Assembly (NCBI GenBank): GCA_018389105.1 | Contig: JACATO010002729.1 | Coordinates: 62,001 to 126,000, forward strand | DNA from: Nautilus pompilius | Taxonomy: Eukaryota; Mollusca; Cephalopoda; Nautilida; Nautilidae | Direction of reading: 5' to 3' | DNA length: 64,000 nt | In this document: piece after piece, positions 50,001 through 62,425 of the stretch | Layout of the letters: each line of letters opens with the position of its first letter | Numbering within the stretch: position 1 is the first letter of the stretch | Notes under the pieces: model-generated | Seen by the model: the letters and a program-made list of their open reading frames with translations, nothing else | The model's database searches: none | Told to the model about the DNA's origin: nothing | Translations under genes and position numbers: made by a program

Positions 50001-53000
50001 GGTAAGAGATCGCGGCAAACGGCAGATTGTTCCATATGTTAAAATAGCTTTGACAAGGTAAAATATGCTGAGAAACTTGGTTTCTCGTAAGAATTGCTGA
50101 TAAGATTATTAGAATGATTAAGAAAGCTGAACATTCTTCCCCCGAGAAAAAAGATTTAGATCAGCAAGAAATACTGCCGCTGGGGAAGAACAAATTCTGG
50201 CAAGGCTTCAGGACGTAGATAGGTTTGTCTTAAGCGGTACATTAGCTAAAAAATTTGGAGAAAGTATTCCCAAGAAGATATTGGACGTGTTTGCTAGAAC
50301 ATATTTGCTTAATTGGCTTAAAATCACACACCTCAGTTAGAGATACAGGACTTTCTGCCACAAAAAGAGGCTTCAGTTTTGAAAGAAATAACGGAATTGA
50401 GGATTGGAGGAATATGATATTTGGAGATGGAAGTTTGGCGCTTACAGAGTAAAAAAATAAGCTGAAATATTTCAATCAAACTGTATTTTACCGACATCGG
50501 AGGATCCAGAAAATGTTCTCATTTGGATGTTTCTCTGCCAGCGGTAAATAAAATATGGTAATGCTACCGAAAGAAACATCAATGAATATAAATTGGTATT
50601 TGAATTTTTTTTTTAAAAAAAAACATCTTTTATAGAATCTGTTAAGAAATTCCACGCTGATGGTAACTTTTGGTTTTTACGAGATGAGGCACTGTCACTC
50701 ACGAGGGAAATACTTCTCTCGGTCCAAGACAAATAAATCCATTCGTTTAAAGGTTGGTCTGGGAATTCTCTTAAGTTAAATCCAAGTGAGAACATACCGA
50801 CAGTGATAAAACAATATATTTTTTTAAAAAATCCATCCAAGGAATAGGAAAAAAAAATAGGCAAAAGCCATTAAGAGGCTTGGGGAAAGATTTTTTCAAG
50901 CAAGTCATTAATTGAAACAATGCCAGAAGAGTAAAAGCATTCATTAGAAACATTGTTAAGTGGTCGAAATATTAACAAATAATAAGACTTTGTAGTTTTA
51001 ACTCGTTTTTGTTATCATAATTTCAGACTTTGTTTTGTAATTTTATAAAATCACGTTTGTTGATGAATACTAGATAAAACCTAAACACTTTCACCTGGAT
51101 TAAGCACTACGTGTTAAAAAATAAATGCATAAAAACAATGAAAATGATGGAGTAAGTCAAATTGGTTGACTAACAGATTATTATGGATCTGGGGAACTAA
51201 TGAATTGATACAGGTGAAATTTTGTACGCTTTACAGGTAAACCATTTAAAATTGACGTAATTTATGAGTCCTTCACTATGCTCCTTAATTATGGAATTAT
51301 CAAAAGAAATTAAATTTTTTACAGATTTGTAATGTTGTACAAACAAAGCACTTCAAAATTATATCCCATCAAAGTGAAGCTGATCGCTATCCTTCATAGA
51401 AAAGAACTTCAAAATCAAAGAAACATAATGGGTTTGTGGATATACAATGTATTGTTTTGACTCTCCCCACTTTCCTAATTATTCGTGTACTTTATTCTTA
51501 AACTCCGTTTATAGTATTCTATCAGTTAGAGATAAAACCGGATTTTCTCGTTTACCTGTTTTATTTTAGATTAAAGAATTCAAAGTCTTACGTCAAGCTC
51601 GTGATTTGGTTTAGTTCCACACCGTTCGTTATATTTACCATCTTGCTTCATGAAAAATTAATACATCGCTCGTAAGTTTTGTCCGTCTCCTTAATGCAAA
51701 GACAAAACAAATTATTCATAGAGCAAACCATGCTTTTGTTTTCGTGTTCGTGTAAAACAATGGCCTGCATAATACGACAAAGACCAGTCAATAAAATAAC
51801 CAGATCTACTTTGGGGTTAATAATAGATGTTCTTTGCCATGCAGTCGTCAGAAAGTCTGCGCAAAGCGATCAAATTGCAGATTTTTGTTGGCTATTTTTT
51901 AGAAGCTGTTTGCGTGCTTCAATTTCTAATCAATCACGTGAATATTAAATAAACGATCCCACATACGTTAAGCGGACTCGTTCCGCCAGGTCTTAATCTG
52001 AAACCTGTACGGGCAGGAGCCATTGTCGCGTGACGAATAATGGCACTGATTAATAAGTACTTCATTCGGCCCGCTCTTCTGGCTCCGGCTTATTTCTTTC
52101 TTTCTTTCTTCTTCTTCTTCTTTTTTTTTTTTATATTTCGCAACCTGAAAATGTCTCGGAATCAAACAAATAAACGAAATTTGAAAATTGCGAAATTATT
52201 CTTTGTTGTGGCATAATTCGAACAGAGCAGTTAAGCTAACCGTAAAAATCCCTGCAGACCGACGCTTTCTTGTGATCAGCACGAGGCGGGAAGCATCTCT
52301 CGCTGCCCTCTGTGCCATTTCCAACCTCACCGTGCATAGCTCTCGATTATGGTGGAATCCGGAGGCGAAGGGAAGAACACGCACTCGCCAGATTGTAGCA
52401 ATGAGGATCTGAAGCGCGATGGCCGGTTTTGTTCCTTTTTTTCTGCAGGCCTCGCCTTTCATCCCTTGGTAACTTAAGTATGTTGTTCTTCTTAGTAGGC
52501 AGCCGTGTTTGAATCATCATCATCATCACCTAAACTAATGTTCCGCCGGGAATTTTTGTTCGTATCTTTAATCTAAACACTGCAGATTATCAGCTGTGCA
52601 TCCCGTTTGTGTGACCATTCCAACAACTTGTTTACATTTACTTCCGTAACGTTTGTTAAATCTCTATGATTGTTAAATTCGGAGTAACTCCAAAGATCAG
52701 AAACAAAACACTGACTCTAACGTTCTCCACATATCCGGCTACTAACCAGTATTCAACGTTCTAAATAAACATATTTATTTAATTTCTTTTGCTGTATTTA
52801 AGTGATCCAATTAAAAAATTCTGGATCTGCTAGACAAGAAATCCTACTAAAATCAACATTACTTTGTATTTTTAAACAGATTTAAGTTTTCATTATAAAT
52901 GGATATCTTCGTCGTTTTCTAAAAAAATTGTGTCAGCTGTTTGGCCCTTATTTACAAATATTTTGCACTAATGAGTCTAAGCAAGGATCATCCACAAACT

Positions 53001-53369
53001 TTAATTTCTTGAAATTTCTGGATTATGGACACGCATCAGATTATCTTTTATCAATTTATATAAAAATTTTATGGACAGTTTGCAGTTTAAAGGTCATAAA
53101 AAAGTAGCCCATCTATTTCATAAATTTAAAACTCAGTATATATCTTTTTAAATTTTAAAATAATCTATTAAAGGCTAATACAAGACAACCTTTGGACTGA
53201 GATATTGTCAGAAAATAGATTCTATTGTGTATTTATATTTTTTTGTTAGTTAGTTTTGTTATTTTGGCTGAAATAAACAGTTCGTGCATTTACTTAAGCG
53301 TTGTTCGAATCTCGTGTATTTTGTTTAGGTTTAATTTGTTTATCGCAGAAATAAGAGTGAGCAGCGCGC
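47061..53369. other. Anonymous AT-rich stretch
   Basis: Over 6 kb without a recognisable gene, RNA or mobile element. Frames are short; the largest is 132 codons on the minus strand at 49216-49614, Thr/Lys/Leu-rich and of no known family. Small simple repeats occur near 48309 (GTA) and 52515 (CAT). Confidence 0.45.
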
Positions 53370-54024
53370 TCCTCTCTCTCGCAGTCTCTCCTCTCTCGCT
53401 CTCTCGCGCTCCCCCTCGCTCGATCTCTCCCCCCTCTCCTCTCTCTCGCTCCCCCCGCTCTCTCGCGCTCTCTCTCTCTCGTCTCTCTCTCTCTCTCGCT
53501 CTCGGCTCTCTCTCTCTCGCTCGGCAGGTTCTCGCTCTCTCTCTCTCTCTCGTCATCTCTCTCTCTTCATCTCTCTCTCTCTTCATCTCTCTCTCTTCAT
53601 CTCTCTCTCTTCATCTCTCTCCATCTCTCTCTCTCTCTCTCCTGACGTCATATCTCTCTCTGTAATGACGTCATCGCTCTTCCTGTACTGACTTAATCTC
53701 TCTGTAATGACGTCATCTCTCTCTCTCTCTCTCTCCCTCTCTCTCTCCCTATCTCTTATCTCTCTCCTTTCTTTCTCTCTGTATGACGTCATCTTCTCTC
53801 TCCTGACGTCATATCTCTCTGTACTGACGTCATATCTCTCTCTGTACTGACATCACTCTCTTCTCTCTCCTGACGTCATCGCTCTTCCTGTACTGACTTA
53901 ATCTCTCTGTAATGACGTCATATCTCGCTCTCTCTCTCTCCCTATCTCTCTCTCTCCTCTCTCTCCCCCCCTCTCTCTCTTTCTTTCTCTCTGTACTGAC
54001 GTCATCTCTCTCTCTCCTGACGTC

Positions 54025-54094
<70 letters not shown>
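53370..54094. repeat. (CT)n tract with ten perfect TGACGTCA sites, main locus
   Basis: The left quarter is CT repeat broken by CGCTC, CCCCC and CTTCATCTC words. Perfect TGACGTCA palindromes start at 53643, 53666, 53708, 53784, 53804, 53825, 53871, 53913, 53997 and 54018. Worn versions (TGACTTAA at 53689 and 53894, TGACATCA at 53848) fill the series. They come in two contexts: CTCTCCTGACGTCAT and CTGTAMTGACGTCAT (M is A or C), often alternating. The right end is a pure CT run of about 65 bp. TGACGTCA is the consensus CRE for CREB/ATF dimers; a cluster this dense is a potential binding platform, but no gene is visible beside it. Confidence 0.95.
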
Positions 54095-54099
<5 letters not shown>

Positions 54100-54776
54100 G
54101 CCTCAGATTGCTTTCATAAAATGTTTTAAAACAGAAATTAATAAATGTAATTAGCACGTGGCTGTTTTCTGTTTAAATTTTATATCAAAATCAGTAGGTC
54201 AACAACATTCAATGGAGAAAAGATTTTTATTTAGGTTTGAAAGCGTTTATTCATCCGTAAAGATTTTATTTTTACTATACTACTGTGACGTTCCGCCACA
54301 TAGTGGTTACACAAGATGATACAAAATGAAATTCTACTTTATCGCCAATTTCTCGGATTTTGTTTCATATGTAGAATTGAATCCCCTGCAGACGTTTCCC
54401 CCTCTTGTTTCATTTATTCGTTTATTTATTTAAAACTAAAACAAATATTAATAGTGTTTGGTTACTTTTAGTTTACAAATTAGTATGGACAAAACCTCAT
54501 TTTAGAGAACGCACGGGTATATCCGACCGCGCGGTTGCCATACTGGTCCCCTTCCCAGAGCGGATGCTCTGGCCAGCTAAGTTGAGAGGGCGGATCAGAA
54601 CTGCGCCTTTCCGCACTCCAAACCTTTTCCAGAAAATTTTTGTTTTTTTTTTCTTCTTTTAATTCATAAAATCTTAAGATATTATCTCTGGATGGATGGA
54701 GGTAATTCTGTCAGCACTTTTCTCAAAGCTGAAGAGAATCTAGACAGCTTCAGCGCAAACGCACGGGTAGCCGTCA

Positions 54777-54779
<3 letters not shown>
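54095..54779. other. Anonymous stretch between CT tracts
   Basis: AT-rich, with a GC-richer island near 54.51-54.62 kb. No gene or element recognised. Confidence 0.45.

Positions 54780-54862
<83 letters not shown>
54780..54862. repeat. (CT)n microsatellite
   Basis: About 82 bp of CT dinucleotides with one CCCTC break. It lies 690 bp to the right of the large CRE-bearing tract. Confidence 0.97.
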
Positions 54863-54864
<2 letters not shown>

Positions 54865-55309
54865 GACTCAGGCTGGCAAAACAGTTCATACCAACTTCAG
54901 ACGTTTCTGTTACGGAAGCGATGGAGAAGCCCAGTGAATATATACACGAAAAGATACGGTATCGATAAGAATTTATTAATAGGATTTTTGCCTTGTTCGC
55001 AAATTAATCTATCACCGAAGAAAAATTCGTATTTACTGTCTACTTCGGCGGAAATGACTAAAGCCTGTCTTACATTTAATAATCAGTATATAATGTTACA
55101 AATATAGTGATTCGTTAATGACGCGCCTTTCGCTTTTCTTGTCCAGTTTAGGCATATAGCTACTTCCATTTTATTTGCAAGTATAATGTTCACCAGAGTT
55201 AAAAGCAAGTATTTACACTAATGATCGACTTTCCCTCCTTATTAGTAAACATCTGGTAGTTATTTTCGTATATAGAACTCTTCTAATCACAGATTATCCG
55301 TGGTTTCAA
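54863..55309. other. Anonymous AT-rich stretch
   Basis: No recognisable feature. Confidence 0.5.
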
Positions 55310-55430
55310 CTTGAGGGTACAGAGCACGCTACCTCGTCATTCATGGAGCAGCAATCTTGACGTTTCGACCAGTGTTCGAAGGTTGCAGGCCTCGCAGCCA
55401 AGAGTTCAAATCATGTCACGCGAGCTGAAC
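55310..55430 (+). mobile_element. Possible tRNA-like SINE head
   Basis: GGTTGCAGGCCTCGCAGCCA is followed by AGAGTTCAAATCATGTC, which contains a B-box-like GAGTTCAAATC. It is preceded by GAGCACGCTACCTCG and GTGTTCGAAGG. The order suits a worn tRNA-derived sequence, but no stem pairs cleanly. The call is tentative. Confidence 0.3.
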
Positions 55431-55699
55431 ATGGAAATTAATTTCCACTCTTTTACTCGAGAGAATAAGAAATGAATCTTTAATGTTACTGCTTTGGAAT
55501 CTGAATCAAATGAGCACTGCTCATGATACAGGAGTATTCATCATTATTCCGTTTTTAGATCTAACGAGTAATTTGTAGACATGCGTTAAAAGCATCGTTA
55601 CAAGCAATTCTCTTTATCCAACTTTTGTTTCCAAAGTTTAATTGGCCCAACTTTCATATGTAATCTCCGGACTCAAAATATGGCCTTTATATCAATGCA

Positions 55700-55724
55700 T
55701 CTCTCCTCTCTCTCTCTCTCTCCT

Positions 55725-55768
<44 letters not shown>

Positions 55769-55840
55769 TCTCTCTCTCTCTCCCCTTCATCTCTCTCTCT
55801 CTCCATCTCTCTCTCTCCCTTCATCTCTCTCTCTCTCTCT
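55700..55840. repeat. (CT)n tract with CTTCATC and CCATC spacers
   Basis: CT repeats broken by TCTCCATCTC and CCCTTCATCTC. The CTTCATC spacer also occurs in the 53.55-53.62 kb part of the large CT tract, suggesting related slippage products. Confidence 0.96.
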
Positions 55841-58811
55841 GCTAACATCTAAATTATCATAGATGGCGTCGCCTTTTCTTTTGGAAAATATCTTCTTGTA
55901 TTCAGATGCGCCTTGTCATCAGTAAATATGATGCTTTCCACATTATCTCTAGATACTGACTACAAATTCTTTCGCTATTCTTTCTGGTTGCTGAGTCTTG
56001 GCCAGACGGTTAGCGTTCTTCTTCTTTCAACTTTTGTTCTAATTTCCGTACATCATCGCCGATTTCCCATATCCGGAACCGAACAGAAAGTGCGCACGAT
56101 CAAGTTGAATTACCCACGAGTCTTTCTAAAAATTGTATTGCTCCCTATCGACTCCTTTCATTATAGCACTGAAAAATGAAAGAAAAAAGCCAACAACATG
56201 TAGTCGGTGATAGCAGGTGTGTGAAAGCAGTCGTTTGCTGTTGCCCGCACAATGAACGATTACGTCACGTCGGATCTACAGGTTAGATTCTCGGCCGATC
56301 ATTACGAACACAACTGGCTGGTGTCAATGGCCACTGATGAAAAGGAAATTATCGGTCGAACGTTTGCAGTAAAAAATTACCTGTGCGAGATGCTTCCTGA
56401 AATGGAAAAGGAGTTTAGCTGCCAAGCCAATATTTTCGAATTATATTCGAGCTATCAGAGACAGGGTAACTAGCCTCGCGTCTTCCTAGATACAAGACCC
56501 TTGAACTCTAACGAGTCGGTGTAATCAGCGAAGTAAGTGGTCGCCCCTTCAGCGTCCTCAGTAATGAACAGATGGCGCCATCGGCGAGTAAGAATTAGAG
56601 CAACTACGACGTCTTGACTCTAAGAACGGCTTCCTAATCTTTGTTTATTGTTTCGCGTTAACAGATACTCATTAAATGAACACTACAAACGCTCTGTAGA
56701 ATCTATTTGTGCGATCATCAATATTCAGATGACAGATAATTTGGAGTGAAAAATAAATCAAAATATTTTTTTTAAAAAAAAGGTAATAAGCAAAAACTTA
56801 TTCCAAAATATGAAGCTAATCGTTTAAAAAGATGGGGCTGTGTAAGGCTCTCCGCTGTACACAACTCAGTGCGTAGTTTGGTGATGAGAGCTTCCGTTCC
56901 GTCTGAACCAGGTGATGGACAAAGCACTCTTTGGGTCGGTGGATGTGCGGCAGAAACGATAGCAGAGTACTTTCTGGGTGATGTGCAATAGAGAACAAAG
57001 TCAGGGGCGCAGTCGGGTTCCTACCCGCCGTTGTTCTTCGGGCTCAGCACTCTTCGTTCAGCCACGCGGAATTACTCCACCAGAGACTGCAGAAAACGCT
57101 GAAGGTTGGCTACAAGGGGGCCACTTGTTTCCCCAGCCAGCCGTCGTCCAAAGAAAGCGGGTGCCGCTGTCTAAAGGCGACCAACAGAATTGGCCTCGGC
57201 ATCAAACGAGCCGGCGGAACTTTGCGACTCTGATTTTATCTGCATGTCCCCTCGGAAGTTAGCAATTTGTATAGACCCCCCAATGATGTGTCGTATCTGA
57301 ATGGTGAGAACGGAAGCATCTGGATACTGTACACGGACTGTCCGAAGTCTTCTCGTCCGAGATCTTCATCCGGCCAAGTTTACAGATTCGCCACCGATGT
57401 CGGGAGATGCTACGGGACGTCTTGCTGCTTTCATCTCAGCTGGTAGGATAATTTCTAAGAGCGCATCACTCTCCTCATTCCCCATTTACTGTTTTATCTG
57501 TAAATACGCCGAAATCGGGGGACATTTTAACGCTGGACTGACGAGTGTTAGACTGAGCGAAGGTTATCGAACTGCTGCCTGACCACGTGAATCTTGGTCA
57601 AATCTGTAACATCTGAAAGCCGGTAATAACCGGAATGACATCGCTTGATATCTGGCTTGGCGTTTTGCCGAATGGCTGCCCACCTGGCTGTACACACTAC
57701 ATCAGCTAATCGGGAAAAGAGAAGAAAAAACACGCAATGAAATTAAAGAACATCTTTAAAAATTCTCTCTTTCTTAGATGAGTTTTAAAAAAAAAACTGT
57801 TGATGGCGTCAAGAAGAAGGCATCAAATATATATTTTAAAATAATATTTTGGGTATAAACTTAATTTTCTGATAAAGTACGAGATTTAGTGACAAATTAG
57901 TGCAAAGATCTGTTCTCTTTTTGGTGGAATAGATAAATCTAAACACACTCAGTCCATTCTATTTTCAATTAAAATCGAATCGAGTATTATTAATTATACT
58001 AACATAGTTAAAATAAAATTTCTAGAAGAGCACGAAAATGAAAATACTTGGCTTTAAATCGTTTGATATTCATTTTCCGCTTTCCTTTATAATTGTGATG
58101 TTACAGAGATTAAACTTTTATCACTGATCTTGTTTCTCCATTTCAGATACTTTAAATTAAAAGCGATAGCAATTAGCGTGGCAGGGTTACGGTGATTCAA
58201 CCTTTTAATACTCTCAGTGATAGCAACAACAAAATCTGAATGTTAACAATAAAACTGCTCGCTTACAATTTTTGATGTGATTTCAGGCAAAAACGGAAAA
58301 TGTCTTAATTTTAATGATACGGTGTCTTACAGTTCACCGTCAAATTAACAGCCGCTTTTACGAACTCAAATAATGTCTGCAAAAGAGGAATTGCATTCGA
58401 CATTTTACCAAAGACGGTGTCTTACTCCTCTGTGTAAAGACGCCAGGTTTCGGTTTTTAATTTGTTAGTCATCCTTCGGACTTGTCTGCAAAAGAAAGCT
58501 AAATATATATATAAACCTTCAATAAAAACGAGAAATTTTGTCGCATTTTATTTAACCCTTTATATACCAACTCTGGTGCGCTTGTAACTACTATTCTTCA
58601 GATCTCTGTTACTCGGCACAAGGAGAACCATAGGATCTGTGACACACGCGTACTTTTCTCATTAATATAACGCCTTGTAACGACGAGCTCGTGTATCGCC
58701 CCAACTCCCACTTGTTTTGCATTATGAGTTTCCCGACTAAATGCACAGCCAATTCGATACAAATGGTAGCTAGTGTTTCTATGAGTAAGGTACAAATTTA
58801 TAAGGTGATGT
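55841..58811. other. Anonymous stretch, partly CpG-rich, with a few protein-like small frames
   Basis: The 56252-56473 frame (+, 73 codons) has a balanced, acidic composition unlike the repeat-derived frames. It ends in CAGAGACAGGGTAACTAG, where CAGG followed by GTAACT could be a splice donor, so it is the least unlikely exon in the window. I recognise no family in it. Another frame at 55913-56179 (88 codons) contains a hydrophobic stretch. The 56.9-57.6 kb part is GC-richer and has open frames without domains. The rest is AT-rich. Confidence 0.3.
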
Positions 58812-58965
58812 CTTCACTTCACTAGCTCCCTAGGTCGTTGGGGCACCTCCAGAGCTGTGGAGTTCCGGTTTCAAGTTTTTGGCCCTCGTCAGTAGCACAT
58901 ACCTCCTACCCGACCGGAGATCGAACCCACGACACAAATAAGGTGGTATACCGAAAGTTAAATAG
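58812..58965 (-). mobile_element. SINE-like element, inverted tRNA end
   Basis: GACCGGAGATCGAACCCACG contains GATCGAACCC, a near-perfect inverted B box, followed by AAGGTGGTATACCG. The left part (GGTCGTTGGGGCACCTCCAG, GTTTTTGGCCCTCGTC) is GC-rich and shares no words with family A, so it may be another family. Confidence 0.45.
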
Positions 58966-59404
58966 CGATGGCTGCACCTGAACATGTATGGTGCGGATGA
59001 CGTCAGATTTGTAGTGGCCTGATTCTGTCTGCTCGGATTCCCAATTGTAGATAACGGAATCTGTCAGATGCTTTAAAACTGATCTTCAAGATCAGAATTC
59101 ATCTTTTAATATTATTCCTGTAATTTCTCTTTCCGCTGACGTTTTTATTATTTAAATAAGCATTCTATTGGTAGATACACATGTTCTCCACGCCTCTGAA
59201 CTGAGATTATTTTCTCTTTGAGTCTGACATTTTCTTTCTCGACACTAAATTTTGATTATTTACTATATATTCGTGTCTTTTGTTCAAATTAGGTCTATGC
59301 TATCCTTACCTCCCTTTGTTTCGTGTTGTTGAATTCACTGTTATTTAAAATTATATTTAATTATTTTATAGTGTGCTGAATACTATAAACCACAGTTTTA
59401 GCTA
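58966..59404. other. Anonymous AT-rich stretch
   Basis: No recognised feature apart from one isolated TGACGTCA at 58998-59005. The N-terminal helix-turn-helix part of the transposase to the right would be expected here but cannot be read. Confidence 0.4.
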
Positions 59405-60091
59405 GTAAAGGCGACTTCATCTGGCAGATTCAAATTCGACGAGAACCCTTGCTGAGGAGACGCAACCAAACACAAGGCTGAAGTGAGCTGCAGAACCGAA
59501 ACAATGGGATGAACGGGAAGAAAGTGTTCTTTATTAAAGTCCAAGTTCGAACTGCTTGGCAATGACCAACGGCAGTCTGCTTGAAGGCGGACCAGGGAGC
59601 AATATAACAGCCAATGTAAAAATAACTAGTGTGAAGCATGGGAGTGGATCAATAGAAGTGTAGGTTGTATATCTGCCAAGGATGTCGGAGACAATTGAAG
59701 GTATACTGAGTGCCGGCGGGTACAGGCAGATTCTCATCCACCATGTCATTCCCTCAAGAAAACATCTCTTTGGGTGGTGATTTACCGTCTAGCATGACAA
59801 TTACACCAGGCATTTAGCCAATATGGAGAAAAACAATGTAGAGAGGCTGGTGTAACACTCATAGAGATACATTGGCTTGCACAGTCCTGATATGAACATC
59901 ACTGAGGCTATAAGAGGCCGTATGGCTACTGAGAAAGTCAAACAGCAACCAAAACCTTCGTTGAAGTGTGAAAAGTGCTACAGGATATTTGGGACAGCAT
60001 TCCACAGTCATACATTGATAACCTGTATGGGATCATGAAAATAAGGTATCATGTTTTATATAAAGCAAAGGACCCACAAACCAAATGTTAA
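59405..60091 (+). pseudogene. Tc1/mariner-type transposase relic (about two thirds of the protein)
   Basis: Read through several frame changes, the segment gives a colinear Tc1-type transposase. REPLLRRRN near 59440 is followed by KSKFELLGNDQRQSA and REQYNSQC (59540-59610). Next come SAKDVGDN (about 59675), then EGILSAGGYRQILIHHVIPS (59698 onward) and HDNYTRHLA (from 59797), which holds the second catalytic Asp. SPDMNITEAI (59889 onward) carries the catalytic Glu, and WDSIPQSYIDNLYGIMKIRY ends at a natural stop codon at 60089-60091. The first catalytic Asp is not readable; the SDE box is garbled around 59530. Many frameshifts and internal stops make it dead. It belongs to a different Tc1 lineage from the 30.3-kb relic. 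Terminal inverted repeats are not certain, although CAGTACTGTAC at about 60230 has the flavour of a Tc1 end. Confidence 0.87.
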
Positions 60092-60448
60092 TGCACTTTA
60101 AAACGTATTCATTTTGTTTTGTATATTTTTCCATAATATTGCATTGCGTATAGTATGTTTTGTATACGTCTATCAGTTGCAATTAGTTATTATTTGTGCA
60201 CATCTTGTGTGTGTTCCAATAATTATATTCAGTACTGTACATATACTAAACTTTATCTGGTCGTTAATTATAAATTTCTTCGTTACAATAAGAGAAAAGC
60301 CATTGGTCTTTTCTCTTTAAAGCGAAATAATTATCGAGTGGTTGGTTTAGGTGGCCGCTTCATCAAACACCTTCTATGGTCAGCTGGTATCGAAGAACGG
60401 TCACTCGACCCTGACTCCCTGTTTCTTGCTAGGATGACGGTGCGCGAT
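60092..60448. other. Probable 3' flank of the Tc1-like element, then unique sequence
   Basis: AT-rich sequence after the transposase stop codon. CAGTACTGTAC near 60230 may mark the transposon's outer end, but no matching left copy was found. The rest is anonymous. Confidence 0.35.
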
Positions 60449-60528
60449 CAGCTGACCCCGCGCCCTCCCACAGCCACCACCCTCAGACCAGCTGACCCCG
60501 CGCCCTCCCACAGCCACCACCCTCAGAC
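60449..60528. repeat. Perfect 40-bp tandem duplication
   Basis: Two identical 40-bp units start at CAGCTGACCC (60449) and again at 60489. The unit is C-rich on this strand. Identity implies a recent duplication. Confidence 0.95.
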
Positions 60529-62425
60529 CAGCCTCTCTGATTTCTACGCATCTTTTTGCCCTTTTTTAAACAAATTTTAATCCAAACTGAAGAAGTAGCA
60601 GACAGGTTCTGATTAGAACAGACGTCGATTTTCATCGAACGCGTGAAATTCCATTTTAATTAGCTGACTCCCTCCACCCCTCTGCAGTTACTTATAATTT
60701 AATTCATCTTTTCGGTTTCGCGCCGTCATTCCGAATGGGACTCAAACAGCCAACATGTGAGACAGCGGCGGGTGTCCGCCCCGAGGCTCGGCTCGCACGT
60801 CACGATATTTTAAAATGTCGCCAGCGCGACGCGATCTTGAATTTCGGTGCCATCCCGGACCGACGGCAGTCCATCAACACCCCACCCCCCCGAATCTGAG
60901 TGACATCATATATAATGATGAATAAATATCCCCAGTTCAGGGCATCCATCGCTGCTTCGAACTATTTTCTGCGCGAAGTTGGAGATCTTCAATGGAATTT
61001 TTATTAAATCAAATCAGCTGTTTATCTGACCAGGATTGCATTAGCACGACAACGAATTACCGAGCGGAAATGTCTCCAGGGCTCTGTTCTCGGAAACTCA
61101 CGTAGAAATTTTTTTTTTTTTTTGAAGTCTGGTGGAATGGTTAACGGTTTTCAAGAAAAATAAGGCTGAATCTCCATCTGTTAGACTACGTTAATCTAAC
61201 CGTATCAGAAGTTGGTTTTTATTAAGAATAGCCAACGTAGAGGGCGAACAGACAAGTTCCAAACAGAGGTAAACCTTGAGGTCTGCGATTGCAATCTCGC
61301 TTCACTATCCTCAATATAACTTACTGTAAAGAATAACAAAGATGGTTTATGCCATCGCTTCGAATTCCTCGCTACCAGACAATTCTGCAGTTTTGAAATC
61401 ATTTCTGGCTTTCGATTAGTTTCGTTTATAGCAACCTTCTTGTAGATGCTACTCTTGTCCGTTCGTTTAGGATGCTGTATTCTCCATTCCTTTACTCTAC
61501 CGTCTTGTATTTCCCGTTAAAACACCGAACCTGTAGGAGAGCCCTTTCGTCAAATCTGCCGTACATCTCGGGAGCAAGCAAATACAAAACAAGATCCCCT
61601 TTATTCTGACCGTGTTCATTTCAAAAGACTTTAAATTTCCCATCTATGCGCTTGCTTTTAAAAAATCGAAGCCAAATTAAAAATTTTTTTAACACTTCGA
61701 TTTAAAGTAAAGATCTCCAAGCGAATTCCTACTTTAAGAAAATACGAACCGCTAAAGTTAAAAGTTTTTTAATTTTTCAAAACTGCTCTCCATGTACAAC
61801 GCAGCTGATCTTAATTATATCCAATTAATTATGAATCTAAAGAAGGTCATCGGTTTTTTTTTTTCCTTTATGGAACTCAGGGAACGAAATTACGCTAATA
61901 AATTCGTTTTAATTAGACTATAAAATCTCTCATCAGCCGCACCTCGCATTAATACCAGCTCGGAATGTTTAACGAGATAATTATGGTTGTTCCTCTCCTC
62001 GATACTCCGCCAGGGCGGAGAATTCAAACTCTTTCTGAAATGTTTTATGAGTTATTACTGAGTAAATTTATTTCTGGAAAACTTAGGGCCGACCATAAAA
62101 TCGGTTCTTTGAGTCTGTGATGTTGGCTGGTTGTTTTTATTTTACAATCGTGAGGCAAATTTTCATTTTTTAAAAAACATCTCGACCAAGAAAATGCAGA
62201 CAGTGCATCTCCGTCCCCGTTGCTGGTTCCGCGTGCTTTTGTTCGGAAGATGGGGGGGACGAGGGGATGCTTTTGATTGGTCTATGTACCCCACAACTGT
62301 TCGCGTGGCCGAGAATGGTGAGGAGACTTCGTGGACGATAGAAATGTTTCTTGTTATAGACCCAAATCAAAATAAAAACAGTTTATAGAAGAGAGAATTA
62401 TCTCTCTGTGTGCGTACAAGTCTGC
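60529..62425. other. Anonymous stretch with one possible inverted tRNA-like piece
   Basis: At 60733-60800 the words GAATGGGACTCAAACAGCC and CGGGTGTCCGCCCCGAGG could be a worn inverted SINE head (GGGACTCAAAC against the inverted B box GGGATTCGAAC). A GC-rich patch continues to about 60.9 kb. The rest is AT-rich with poly-T runs and no gene. Confidence 0.4.

Noticed and set aside
53225-53665. 146-codon frame with a hydrophobic start, resembling a signal peptide plus Ser-rich mucin-like region
   Set aside because: The Ser/Leu-rich part is CT repeat, and the hydrophobic part is AT-rich DNA without any homologue that I know.
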